Assembly: GCF_900143265.1 (NCBI RefSeq)
Contig: NZ_FRDJ01000004.1
Span: forward strand, 1 to 64,000
DNA: 64,000 nucleotides
Source of the DNA: Fervidobacterium gondwanense DSM 13020
Lineage (GTDB): Bacteria > Thermotogota > Thermotogae > Thermotogales > Fervidobacteriaceae
Reading direction: 5' to 3'
In this document: positions 56,589 to 64,000 of the stretch, piece by piece
Position numbering within the stretch: position 1 is the stretch's first letter
Layout of the letters: each line of letters begins with the position of its first letter
Notes under the pieces: model-generated
Databases searched by the model: none
Seen by the model: the letters and a program-made list of their open reading frames with translations, nothing else
What the model was told of the DNA's origin: nothing
Translations under genes and position numbers: made by a program

Positions 56589-57081
56589 TATCCTCACCTC
56601 CAATTAACTCCACTTTGCACATTTGAAAGAAAAAATCGGTAAGTGGATCTGGATATCCTTCAATATATACAACTCGCTTTATTCCAGCATTAACTATAAG
56701 TCTTGCACAAACTGAGCAAGGCTTGTGCGTGACATAAATAGTTGCACCATCCGTCGATATACCAAATTTCGCGGCCTGCATCAACGCATTCTGTTCAGCG
56801 TGTAAGCCGTAGCAAATTTCTTGATTCTTCCCAGACGGAATATTCAAGTCATCTCTGATGCATCCAATCTCGTCGCAGTGCGGGAATCCAGAAGGAGGTT
56901 GGTTGTATCCAGTAGCCAGAATTCGCTTATCTTTTACTATAAGTGCACCGACTTTTCTGTGTACGCAAGTTGACCTTTCAGCTATCATCTTAGAAAGCCT
57001 TTTGAAATAGCTATCCCAACTTTCCCTTTCACCTTTTGCCGTTTTTATGGTAACATTTCTTAGGTATTCATTTATGTCCAT
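56575..57081 (-). CDS. dCMP deaminase (ComEB-like)
   Basis: Zinc deaminase, 168 aa: GLHAEQNALMQAAKFG (His, catalytic Glu) and HKPCSVCARLIVNAG, with RKVGALIVKDKRILATGYN and CIRD near the N-terminus. dCMP deaminase makes dUMP for dTMP synthesis. ATG follows GGGGTGAAGAA. First gene of the run that continues through the 2-oxoacid oxidoreductase, dgkA, cheB and the SLH gene. Confidence 0.9.
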   Translation of the reverse strand: MDINEYLRNVTIKTAKGERESWDSYFKRLSKMIAERSTCVHRKVGALIVKDKRILATGYNQPPSGFPHCDEIGCIRDDLNIPSGKNQEICYGLHAEQNALMQAAKFGISTDGATIYVTHKPCSVCARLIVNAGIKRVVYIEGYPDPLTDFFFQMCKVELIGGEDSEER

Positions 57082-57134
57082 TTCTTCACCCCTTGCTTAA
57101 TTTTCCGAGCTTCATCACACTATTGATATTTCTG

Positions 57135-57140
57135 ATTATA
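57135..57140 (-). promoter_or_regulatory. -10 element upstream of the dCMP deaminase gene
   Basis: TATAAT on the minus strand, about 54 bases before the ATG. No clear -35. The divergent gap also holds the ogt upstream region, where no plus-strand promoter was convincing. Confidence 0.45.
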
Positions 57141-57199
57141 TTCTAAACTAATAAAATAAAGATAGCAATATCAATTATATGAAAAGGAGTGATTTAATT

Positions 57200-57649
57200 A
57201 TGCAAAAGTTTGATTTATCTATCGTAAGCTGTGAAATTGGTAGTGTTTTAATATTTACTAAGAATGGCATATGTGAAAAAATCGAACTTTCTAACGACTT
57301 ATACGCACCTTCTGGTGAGAATATATTCACTGCCCAGATTTCAGAATATCTCTCTGGTAAGAGAAGAGAGTTTGATTTTCCTGTTCGTTATTCTTCCGGT
57401 CCTGTCTTTGAAAAGATTTGGGAGAGTTTGAAAGAAAATGTACCGTATGGTAAAATAATCACGTACGGTGAACTTGCAAAGATTTGTAACGCAAATCCAA
57501 GAGTTGTTGGCTATGCAATGGCCATGAATCGTTTACCCTTGTACATTCCATGCCACAGGGTTGTAGGTAAGAACTCCTTAGGAGGATTTAATGGAAAGAA
57601 TGGGCTGAAATGGAAAGAATATTTACTTCGTTTGGAGGGATCAATTTGA
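57200..57649 (+). CDS. ogt: Methylated-DNA-[protein]-cysteine S-methyltransferase
   Basis: Suicide repair protein that takes the methyl group from O6-methylguanine onto the Cys of IPCHRVVG. VPYGKIITYGELAK and NPRVVGYAMAMN are the DNA-binding helix motifs. 149 aa from ATG 57200, with AAAAGGAGTG before it; an upstream in-frame ATG at 57179 lacks a site. Its stop overlaps the start of the penicillin-binding protein gene. Confidence 0.93.
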   Translation: MQKFDLSIVSCEIGSVLIFTKNGICEKIELSNDLYAPSGENIFTAQISEYLSGKRREFDFPVRYSSGPVFEKIWESLKENVPYGKIITYGELAKICNANPRVVGYAMAMNRLPLYIPCHRVVGKNSLGGFNGKNGLKWKEYLLRLEGSI

Positions 57650-59670
57650 AAAAGTTTCTTCTAATTCTTTTCTTGTTGTTCTTCACACTCTCATTTATCT
57701 TTCCGATGATGCTTTATAAATGGTACACAAGTAGGATTGAACCACCGCAAAATAAAGTACCAGCAAGTCTTGTTGTTGAATACTCCGATGGGACCCCTCT
57801 TTACACTCCAAAGACAGTGTGGATCGATTTTGAAGACATACCGAATCTTGTTAAGGATAGTATCGTAGCCTCCGAAGATAAGAGGTTTTATCAGCACAGT
57901 GGCGTTGACTTGATTGGAATCGCCAGATCATTTTTTGTCATACTGACCACGGACAGCATTCAAGGCGGTAGCACAATCACTCAACAACTTGCAAGAACCC
58001 TCTATTTAACAACTGAAAGAACGTGGAAACGAAAGATAAAGGAAGCATTAATAGCACTATGGTTAGAACAGAACTATTCAAAGAATGAGATTTTGGAACT
58101 GTATATAAACTTTGTTTATCTCGGAAATGGTGTATATGGTTTCCCAGCAGCCGCAAAATATTACTTCAATAAAACTTTGGAACAGTTGAAACCCGTCGAA
58201 GTAGCGATGTTAACTGCAACTTTACGCTCACCGGAACATGCGAATCCTCTTGAAGAATTAAACGCTGACTTCACCAAAACTGTCCTTCGCAAAATGATGA
58301 ATGAAGGTGTTATAACAAACGCTGAATATGAAAATGCTTTAGAGACACTTTCGTCGGAACATGCCAGAAATGTCAACATTGCCGGCAATATGTTCGACCA
58401 AGACCTTTTCTGGATGGTAGTTGTGGAACTTAAAGAGCTTGGTTTTGAGCTCGGGGATCTAAGAAATGGCTTCAGGGTCAGAACAACGATAGATAAGAAC
58501 ATGCAAACGTTGCTAAACAAAAACATAGACAAGACAAAAATGGCTGGACTAATAATTGAACACACAACAGGTAGAATTAGGGCAGCATACGGACTTGGGA
58601 TCACAAGTGGCAGAAGACAAGTCGGTTCCGTAATTAAGCCGATGTACTATTACTTGGCATTCATGGGCGGATGGAATAAGAACGACATTTTGGAAGATAA
58701 ACCAATTACTATAGGAACGTGGTCCCCTCAGAATTTCGATAAGGAATTCTGGCAGGAAGTTACGCTCGAAAATGCTCTTATCTACTCGCGTAACGTTCCT
58801 TCCGTAAATCTTTTCATGGCGCTGGGTCAAAGCAAAGTAAAGAACTTTCTAAAAAATACGTTGATGGTTGACGGCTATTATCCAAACGACGCAACATTAG
58901 CACTTGGAACATTGGAAACATCTCTTGTTGATGTTGCGAAGGGATTTGAGCCTATATTTAACGGTGGAATTGTCATAAGGCCAAGGATCATTGAATACGT
59001 TAAAGATAGAAATGGAGTAATTTATTATTCCTATAAGCCTGAAATTCTAAATGTAGTTAAGCCTCCAAAAGATTTTGAAGCAAGAACTCCAGTTGAAGCT
59101 TCTGTTCTTACGATGCAGCTTATGGAAAAGGTCGTTACTATGGGAACTGGTAAGTCTGCAAACATACCCGGTAGAAAGATATACGGTAAGACTGGAACAG
59201 CTGAAAAGAATGCTTGGTTCGTTGGTGGCGATGGAAAATATTTATTCTTGCTAGTAAAAGACGGAAAAGACCTGACTGGTGGACGAGATGTCGCACCTGT
59301 TTGGCGCGAAATTGCAAAGAACACGGAAATTGGCTATATTCCGATATCTTTACCAGTTAGCAAAAAGATGCCTTCAACAGAAAAGAAGCAAGTTGAGGAG
59401 GAGACAGTGCTTCAACCTTTAAGTCCTGTGGATGAAGAAAGTATAAGTATCCCCGACGAGTCTATATCCCAAACTACCGAAAAAGCAGATACCGAAGAGG
59501 ATATATTTAACAGGGTTAGATCAAAGTCAATAACTTCTGATGAATTACTTAACGTTTTAAAGACTATGGATTCAGACAAGCAAAGAGAAGTGCTGTCAAG
59601 AATAAACGAAATTGATCCGGACTTAGCATCACAAGTTTATACTAAATTATTGGGCGGTGGAGAGTTCTAA
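57646..59670 (+). CDS. Class A penicillin-binding protein (PBP1A-like)
   Basis: Bifunctional peptidoglycan synthase. N-terminal membrane anchor (FLLILFLLFFTLSFIFPMML), GT51 glycosyltransferase (EDKRFYQHSGVDL with catalytic Glu; GGSTITQQLARTLYL; KNEILELYINFVYLGNG) and transpeptidase with SVIK (residues about 325), SRN and YGKTGTAEK. The TTG start lies 12 bases after GGAGGG and overlaps the ogt stop (TTGA). 674 aa, shorter than enterobacterial PBP1A. The C-terminal about 80 residues form a charged tail (DEESISIPDESISQTTEK) and a helical end. Confidence 0.92.
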   Translation: MKKFLLILFLLFFTLSFIFPMMLYKWYTSRIEPPQNKVPASLVVEYSDGTPLYTPKTVWIDFEDIPNLVKDSIVASEDKRFYQHSGVDLIGIARSFFVILTTDSIQGGSTITQQLARTLYLTTERTWKRKIKEALIALWLEQNYSKNEILELYINFVYLGNGVYGFPAAAKYYFNKTLEQLKPVEVAMLTATLRSPEHANPLEELNADFTKTVLRKMMNEGVITNAEYENALETLSSEHARNVNIAGNMFDQDLFWMVVVELKELGFELGDLRNGFRVRTTIDKNMQTLLNKNIDKTKMAGLIIEHTTGRIRAAYGLGITSGRRQVGSVIKPMYYYLAFMGGWNKNDILEDKPITIGTWSPQNFDKEFWQEVTLENALIYSRNVPSVNLFMALGQSKVKNFLKNTLMVDGYYPNDATLALGTLETSLVDVAKGFEPIFNGGIVIRPRIIEYVKDRNGVIYYSYKPEILNVVKPPKDFEARTPVEASVLTMQLMEKVVTMGTGKSANIPGRKIYGKTGTAEKNAWFVGGDGKYLFLLVKDGKDLTGGRDVAPVWREIAKNTEIGYIPISLPVSKKMPSTEKKQVEEETVLQPLSPVDEESISIPDESISQTTEKADTEEDIFNRVRSKSITSDELLNVLKTMDSDKQREVLSRINEIDPDLASQVYTKLLGGGEF

Positions 59671-59714
59671 AAGTATAGAAATAAAATCGTACTGGATAAT
59701 GGGGAGGAAAATCA

Positions 59715-60248
59715 ATGAAATTTTTCTACAACCTCGAAAAGGTGGAAAATTACGAATATGTAGTTGTGAAAGTTCAAGAAGGTGAACATTCGGGTATCGG
59801 AGCCATACTTCCAGTGAGGCGAAACGGAGAAAATTACAAGATTTTTATGGGAGTGATAGAAGAGTATAGAACAATTGTTGAAAAGTCAAAAGCCGAGGAT
59901 GTTTTCATCATACCAAAAGTACTTGAAAAGCACTTCCCTAAACACCCGAAGGTTACTTTTGCAATTCAGGCCGCGTTTTTAGAGCTGTTCAGTAAAAAAT
60001 ACAAAATCGAAATGGAGAAAATGCTCGGTGGTTTGCAATCTCCCAAAAATGAGATTTGTGGAGAGTTATTATATCCAGAATACTACGGCGATATATTCTA
60101 TGTTAGATACATTCCAGAAATAGAAGCACACATAAACCACACTTTTGTCCTCGTAAAATATCCACACAACGAGATGGATCATATCCTGAGTGCACTTTCA
60201 ACGAACTATAAGAACTTGGAGGTGATCTCTTGGAAAGAACTTTTGTGA
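59715..60248 (+). CDS. Hypothetical protein resembling an isolated enolase-superfamily N-domain
   Basis: 177 aa. ATG with GGGGAGGAAAATCA before it. The first 125 residues follow the outline of the N-terminal capping domain of muconate-lactonizing / dipeptide-epimerase enzymes: EYVVVKVQEGEHSGIGAILP, then a helix, and KVTFAIQAAFLELFSKKYKI followed by MEKMLGG, which matches the AlwDllgKxxgxpvxxLLGG consensus. The catalytic TIM barrel is absent; the last 50 residues are unassigned. It lies 19 bases into ndk (overlapping stop), so it is co-translated with it. Function unknown. Confidence 0.65.
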   Translation: MKFFYNLEKVENYEYVVVKVQEGEHSGIGAILPVRRNGENYKIFMGVIEEYRTIVEKSKAEDVFIIPKVLEKHFPKHPKVTFAIQAAFLELFSKKYKIEMEKMLGGLQSPKNEICGELLYPEYYGDIFYVRYIPEIEAHINHTFVLVKYPHNEMDHILSALSTNYKNLEVISWKELL

Positions 60249-60673
60249 TACTTAAACCGAACGCAGTAAGAAGAGGATTAATAGGCGAGATATTGAAGAG
60301 ATTTGAACAGCGCGGAATAAAAATAGTCGGTCTGAAATTTTTATGGATGACGAAGGAACAATGTGAAAAGCTTTACGAACCTCACCTTGGAAAACCGTTT
60401 TACAATGAACTCGTTGAATTTATGATGGGCGGTCCAGTTGTAGCAATTGTTCTCGAAGCTCCAAGGGTTATAGAGATGGTGCGCCACATTGTAGGTGCGA
60501 CTGACCCTCTAAAAGCTGAAGCTGGAACGATCAGGGGCGAATTCGCTCTAACAGTGACGAAAAACCTCATTCATGCAAGCGATTCTTTAGAAAATGCTCA
60601 AAGAGAAATGTCAATATTCTTCACTGAAGATGAAATCATTAACTACAATCTTGATATACAAGAAGATATTTAA
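60230..60673 (+). CDS. ndk: Nucleoside-diphosphate kinase
   Basis: Transfers gamma-phosphate from NTPs to NDPs. Start motif ERTFVILKPNAVRRGLIGEI; the active-site His in NLIHASDSLENA; GGPVVAIVLEAPRVIEM and GTIRGEFALTV are all present. 147 aa. TTG start after GGAGGTGATC. Last gene before the terminator. Confidence 0.96.
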   Translation: MERTFVILKPNAVRRGLIGEILKRFEQRGIKIVGLKFLWMTKEQCEKLYEPHLGKPFYNELVEFMMGGPVVAIVLEAPRVIEMVRHIVGATDPLKAEAGTIRGEFALTVTKNLIHASDSLENAQREMSIFFTEDEIINYNLDIQEDI

Positions 60674-60690
60674 AGACTTAAGCCTAATAA

Positions 60691-60724
60691 AAAACCTGGG
60701 GACAGTTCACTATCCCCAGGTTTT
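60691..60724. terminator. Bidirectional rho-independent terminator between ndk and nhaC
   Basis: A 12-bp perfect stem AAAACCTGGGGA/TCCCCAGGTTTT with a 10-base loop, followed by TGTTTTTTG on the plus side. Confidence 0.88.
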
Positions 60725-60739
60725 GTTTTTTGTTGGATT

Positions 60740-62353
60740 TTATGCTTCTTTCGGATTAAAAGCTCTGGCTACAATCTCATAACCAACGAAGAAAACAATA
60801 AGTGCAGAAATGAGCCCCGCGATAGGACTATCGAATAGACCTGCTACGAGGTATCCAATTGCTGAAACGATCATAGCGAAAACAGCATACGGAATTTGAG
60901 TTGCTACGTGTTCAAGGTGTGGACAAGAAGCACCTGTTGAAGAAAGGATTGTAGTATCAGAAATAGGCGAACAGTGATCACCAAATATAGCTCCTCCTAT
61001 CGCTGCTCCAACTGCTACAAGCGTACTGTTTAATAAATCAGCGCCAGTTTTTTCAGCGAGAGCAACCGCTATTGGGAATGTGATCGGTATCATTATCGAG
61101 AACGTGCCCCAGCTCGTTCCCGTTGCAAAAGAGATTGCCGCTGCAATCAAGAATACTACGACTGGAAGAGCCCAGAGTGGAAAACCACCCGTTGTCACAA
61201 CATGGGCTAAGAACTTAGAAAGTCCAAGTCCGCCATCCTCTGGTGAACTCTTAATGACTGTACCTATTGTCCAAGCCAAAGTAAGTATTACAAGTGCTGG
61301 AACCATAGATTTTATACCGTTTATTATCGCTTCGCCAACTTTTTGAATTGTCAGAAGACCTCTAACAATGAAATATATTGAGGAGAAGACCAACGTGAAA
61401 ATTGATGCATAGAAGAGCGCCTTTGAAGCATCGGTATTGTTGAATGCATCCTTTAAAGTCATCGATTTCACAGCTTCTGAAAAATTGTGGACGGTTTCGC
61501 CATCAATTGCTCCAAGGTAAGTTGTTATCGGGAAGAAAACAACCGCTAAGCCAACAAGAACTAATATGGGGAGGACCATGTCGATGGCTTTTGCTCTTTC
61601 TTTTACTACAACGCCTTCTTTTATCTCGCCTGTCGGCTGTCCAAATTTTTCATCGTACAAACCAATACCATTCAACGCACGCATCTCACTCTTTGCCATT
61701 GGTCCGAAGTCTTTTCTTAATGTAGTTTGAAGAACTGTAAGGATTGCCAGAATCGCATATAAGTTTATAGGAATAAGCATAATGAAGAAAGTAAACTCGC
61801 TGACTCCCAATTTTGAAAATCCGTCTGAACCCTTGATTATGCTCATAATTGTAACAACCCAGCTCGATATAGGAGCAAGAACACTAACTGGAGCTGCCGT
61901 TGAGTCAAGTATGTAAGCCAACTTTGCACGAGAAATCTTTTGCTCGTCCGTGACTGGTCTCATCACTGTACCGATTGTTAAAGAGTTAAAGTAGTCATCA
62001 ATGAATATGAAGATACCAAAGAGCCAGGTTATTATGAGTGTCCCTTTCCTGCTCTTAACCTTTGATGCCATCCACTTTCCAAAAGCGTGAGCAGCACCAG
62101 TAGCTTGCATCAAACCAACAAAAGCACCGAGCAGAGCGCAGAAAAGCACTATTCTGATGTTCCAAGAATCGTTCAAAGAGTTTGCTATACCGTCCGTTGT
62201 TCCAATGAGTGCTGCAAGAGGATTCCAGTTGTTGACGATAAGGTATCCCACAAAAACGCCTGTAAAGAGTGAAAAAACAACCTCCTTAGTTAAGAGTGCG
62301 AGAATAACAGTAAGTACAGGTGGTAACAAACTTAACCAACCATAATGCTCCAT
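60740..62353 (-). CDS. Na+/H+ antiporter, NhaC family
   Basis: About 12 hydrophobic segments in 537 aa. Family motifs: FIFIDDYFNSLTIGTVMRPV, LDSTAAPVSVLAPIS and the C-terminal ATGTSWGTFSIMIPI and GDHCSPISDTTILSSTGA. These match the NhaC/MleN group of sodium-proton or malate-lactate exchangers. ATG 62353 is used, 6 bases after the GGGAGGGG site. Monocistronic with its own extended -10 promoter. Confidence 0.92.
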   Translation of the reverse strand: MEHYGWLSLLPPVLTVILALLTKEVVFSLFTGVFVGYLIVNNWNPLAALIGTTDGIANSLNDSWNIRIVLFCALLGAFVGLMQATGAAHAFGKWMASKVKSRKGTLIITWLFGIFIFIDDYFNSLTIGTVMRPVTDEQKISRAKLAYILDSTAAPVSVLAPISSWVVTIMSIIKGSDGFSKLGVSEFTFFIMLIPINLYAILAILTVLQTTLRKDFGPMAKSEMRALNGIGLYDEKFGQPTGEIKEGVVVKERAKAIDMVLPILVLVGLAVVFFPITTYLGAIDGETVHNFSEAVKSMTLKDAFNNTDASKALFYASIFTLVFSSIYFIVRGLLTIQKVGEAIINGIKSMVPALVILTLAWTIGTVIKSSPEDGGLGLSKFLAHVVTTGGFPLWALPVVVFLIAAAISFATGTSWGTFSIMIPITFPIAVALAEKTGADLLNSTLVAVGAAIGGAIFGDHCSPISDTTILSSTGASCPHLEHVATQIPYAVFAMIVSAIGYLVAGLFDSPIAGLISALIVFFVGYEIVARAFNPKEA

Positions 62354-62409
62354 CCTCATCCCCTCCCTTTTTGGTGTTCTCAATACGGAAACTTGTAAAG
62401 GTCATTGTT

Positions 62410-62415
62410 ATTATA
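62410..62415 (-). promoter_or_regulatory. Extended -10 promoter for nhaC
   Basis: TGATATAAT on the minus strand, 57 bases before the nhaC ATG. No -35 match. The 340-base gap 62354-62695 holds this promoter, the divergent promoter for the ferritin-like gene and that gene's structured leader; the rest is AT-rich with no other signal seen. Confidence 0.55.
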
Positions 62416-62555
62416 TCAAATCGTTCATTTATGTTATGGCCCCCATTTTCTGACTATTTCAGTCAATTATTACCAATAAAGTAGAATTGTCTTGCCAATT
62501 CTTGTGTGCACTTAGTTTTTTGATTTACACTTGATTTCGGATTAGAGTTCCAATA

Positions 62556-62564
62556 TGGTATAAT
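62556..62564 (+). promoter_or_regulatory. Extended -10 promoter for the ferritin-like gene
   Basis: TGGTATAAT (extended -10, TGnTATAAT) lies 132 bases before the ATG, so transcription should start near 62571 and give a leader of about 125 bases. Confidence 0.6.
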
Positions 62565-62570
62565 TTCAAG

Positions 62571-62695
62571 TGAATTGTCCCATAATACCGCCTGCTGGGG
62601 ATGGGGAAGCGTATAAGGCGGATAAGAAATACCCCAGCCTAAACTGCACTTTATTAATTTTGGTGTTTGCGTGCAGTTTAGAATGAGGTGAGCTT
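62571..62695 (+). promoter_or_regulatory. Structured 5' leader, candidate cis-regulatory RNA
   Basis: Pairings seen by eye: CCGCCT 62588-62593 with AGGCGG 62616-62621; GCTGGGG 62594-62600 with CCCCAGC 62632-62638; TAAACTGCAC 62640-62649 with GTGCAGTTTA 62671-62680. The first two pairs cross, so they make a pseudoknot or two exclusive folds. The third is a perfect 10-bp hairpin ending 4 bases before the Shine-Dalgarno AGGTGAG. I do not recognise a known riboswitch class. Regulation of the ferritin-like gene is inferred. Confidence 0.45.
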
Positions 62696-63175
62696 ATGAC
62701 AGGAAAGGAACTATTACAAATAGCGGTTAAAATCGAAGGGTCCGGATATTCATACTATTCAAAGCTTGCTGACAAGGCACAAGGTCAATTGAAAGAGTTC
62801 TTCAAAGAACTCGCTAATCAAGAAAGAGAACATGCTCATCGTTTTGAAGAAATCATGAAGAAATACGCCGATGAACCAACGATGGCAACGTGGCAAAATG
62901 AAGAAGTCGGCGGCTATGCTGAAACATACGCAAAAGCATTCATTTTCCCGGAAATTGAAGAGGAGAAAATGCCAGAGACTCTTATTGGAGCACTCAGAAA
63001 AGCTATAGAAGTTGAAAAAGATTCAATAATTTACTATAATGAGATCAAATTACTCGTTCCAGACACAAAAGCTGTTGAAGAGATAATCAAAGAAGAAAAG
63101 GAACACCTCAGAAAATTATCCGAAAAACTGCAGAGTGAAGATTTATCAACTTACAGCGAGGGAAGCATGATTTAA
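62696..63175 (+). CDS. Ferritin-like / rubrerythrin-type diiron protein
   Basis: 159 aa four-helix bundle. The diiron carboxylates appear in KIEGSGYSYYSKLADKA, KELANQEREHAHRFEEI (ExxH) and the second pair KAIEVEKDSIIYYNEI and EIIKEEKEHLRKL (ExxH). There is no C-terminal rubredoxin domain. Such proteins usually act as peroxidases or in oxygen or iron handling in anaerobes. ATG follows GAGGTGAGCTT. It has its own promoter and leader and a terminator downstream. Confidence 0.87.
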   Translation: MTGKELLQIAVKIEGSGYSYYSKLADKAQGQLKEFFKELANQEREHAHRFEEIMKKYADEPTMATWQNEEVGGYAETYAKAFIFPEIEEEKMPETLIGALRKAIEVEKDSIIYYNEIKLLVPDTKAVEEIIKEEKEHLRKLSEKLQSEDLSTYSEGSMI

Positions 63176-63196
63176 TGTTGCTAAGCACTAATAATC

Positions 63197-63221
63197 AAAA
63201 CCCGGTTCTGCACCGGGTTTT
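63197..63221 (+). terminator. Rho-independent terminator after the ferritin-like gene
   Basis: A 10-bp perfect stem AAAACCCGGT/ACCGGGTTTT with loop TCTGC, followed by TGAATTTTTC. Confidence 0.85.
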
Positions 63222-63245
63222 GAATTTTTCTATTGAGAGGAACCT

Positions 63246-64000
63246 ATGGATAGACGTTTCTTAACTTGTGTCTTTTTTATATTCTTTATCACTATCTCTC
63301 TATTCGGGATGGAGATAACGTTATCTTTTGTTGGTGACATCATGTTCCATAAACCGATAATAGATTCTGCCCTTTCCAACGGGAAATACGACTTCAAAAA
63401 CATCTTTAAATATGTGAAGACGTACATAGAAAAGACTGACCTGGCATTTTGCAACCTCGAAACCACATTAGGAGGAAAGCCATACACAGGATATCCAAGA
63501 TTCTCCTCCCCGGACGAAGTTTTAGATGCTATAAAATATGCAGGTTTTGATGTCGTTAATGTCGCTAACAACCACATGCTCGATAGAGGTGCAAGCGGGC
63601 TTATTAGAACGATAAAGAAAGTTTCTGAGAGCGGATTAACATGCGTCGGAGCTCGGTTAAATCCACTTGAGAAGGAATATACAATTGTAGACGTCAAAGA
63701 CATCAAAGTTTCTTTTGCATCCTTCACATATTCAACCAACGGCATACAACTGGACAAGGAACGTGCATATATGTTTACATACATATCCAAGGATGTAATA
63801 ATGAACATAGTACAAAGTATGAGGAAAGAATCCGACATAGTGATAGTTTATCTCCACTACGGGAATGAATATCAAACAACACCAACAAAAGAACAAAGAG
63901 AATTAGCTCATTTAGCTTTGAAAAGCGGTGCTGATTTGGTCATAGCAAGTCATCCGCATGTATTGCAAGAAATAGAACTAGTTAAAGACGGACTAAAAAC
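63246..64000 (+). CDS. CapA-family (PgsA-like) protein, cut by the window end
   Basis: Read directly: ATG 63246 with GAGAGGAACCT before it; the frame stays open to the last base (251 codons visible). Signal sequence FLTCVFFIFFITISLFG, then a metallophosphatase-like CapA domain: LSFVGDIMFHKPI, FCNLETTLGGKPY, NVANNHMLDRGASG, VIVYLHYGNEYQ and ASHPHVLQEI. CapA/PgsA proteins belong to poly-gamma-glutamate or capsule synthesis in some bacteria, but many members have unknown roles. Probably outside the cell membrane. Confidence 0.85.
   Translation, partial: MDRRFLTCVFFIFFITISLFGMEITLSFVGDIMFHKPIIDSALSNGKYDFKNIFKYVKTYIEKTDLAFCNLETTLGGKPYTGYPRFSSPDEVLDAIKYAGFDVVNVANNHMLDRGASGLIRTIKKVSESGLTCVGARLNPLEKEYTIVDVKDIKVSFASFTYSTNGIQLDKERAYMFTYISKDVIMNIVQSMRKESDIVIVYLHYGNEYQTTPTKEQRELAHLALKSGADLVIASHPHVLQEIELVKDGLK

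Noticed and set aside
62588-62680. Resemblance of the leader to the fluoride riboswitch (GGGGATGG and AAACTGC-hairpin-GCAG)
   Set aside because: The 3' conserved part of that class is not found and the order of helices differs; I kept it as an unassigned structure.

Overview
The window looks like a chromosomal segment of a thermophilic member of the Thermotogae (order Thermotogales), most like Fervidobacterium or a close relative. The evidence is the moderately AT-rich DNA, many operons with stop/start overlaps, a short DnaE polymerase (about 830 aa), an SLH / coiled-coil / C-terminal anchor protein of the Omp-alpha (toga spacer) type, NuoE/NuoF-type flavin-FeS modules, and the gyrB - class IV aminotransferase - mtaB - CBS - PfkB gene order. 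This assignment is by eye; no rRNA or tRNA gene is present to confirm it.

Layout. 0-4.9 kb (+): the tail of an IS110-type transposase, then a CheW-like gene with a truncated N-terminus, cheB, a receiver/HD-GYP phosphodiesterase and a FapA/DUF342 gene whose last 40 codons are out of frame. 4.97-11.5 kb (-): one operon from a 54-aa small protein through a degenerate ABC ATPase, PfkB kinase, CBS protein, mtaB, aminotransferase and DUF721 to gyrB. 11.7-20.1 kb (-): radical SAM protein, nicotinate phosphoribosyltransferase, then gcvT-gcvPA-gcvPB-aspC. 20.2-28.9 kb (-): two tandem paralogues of unknown function, rhomboid, ebfC, apbE, an AmmeMemoRadiSam-type radical SAM enzyme, dnaE and rpe. 29.1-32.0 kb (+): phoH, membrane HD phosphohydrolase, ybeY. 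32.0-33.8 kb: metallo-beta-lactamase-fold protein (-) and csaB (+). 33.9-39.2 kb (-): two NuoE/NuoF pairs with two stand-alone [2Fe-2S] proteins. 39.3-42.4 kb (-): EamA permease, cupin, NatAB-like ABC exporter. 42.6-46.1 kb: pcp (+), a PP2C phosphatase with a pseudo-receiver (-), GH4 glycosidase (+). 46.1-49.4 kb (-): corC-cdd-recN. 49.5-51.1 kb (+): PAS-GGDEF diguanylate cyclase split at an A9 run. 51.1-57.1 kb (-): dCMP deaminase, 2-oxoacid:ferredoxin oxidoreductase beta and gamma, dgkA, a second cheB and the SLH protein form one run; a separate iron alcohol dehydrogenase follows. 57.2-60.7 kb (+): ogt, class A PBP, an orphan enolase-type N-domain, ndk. 60.7-62.4 kb (-): NhaC antiporter. 62.6-64 kb (+): a ferritin-like gene behind a structured leader, then a CapA-like gene cut by the window end.

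Together these are mostly housekeeping genes with three themes: signalling (two CheB, CheW, HD-GYP, GGDEF, PP2C), electron transfer (NuoEF modules, 2-oxoacid oxidoreductase, rubrerythrin-like protein) and envelope (SLH spacer, CsaB, PBP, undecaprenol/diacylglycerol kinase, CapA). The points most worth a second look are the A9 frameshift in the diguanylate cyclase, the structured leader of the ferritin-like gene, the hydrogenase-like cluster with no catalytic subunit, the DUF2007-GcvT fusion, a degenerate ABC ATPase, and two genes (dnaE, recN) whose conserved N-termini lie upstream of any usual start codon. I saw no CRISPR array, tRNA, rRNA or prophage.
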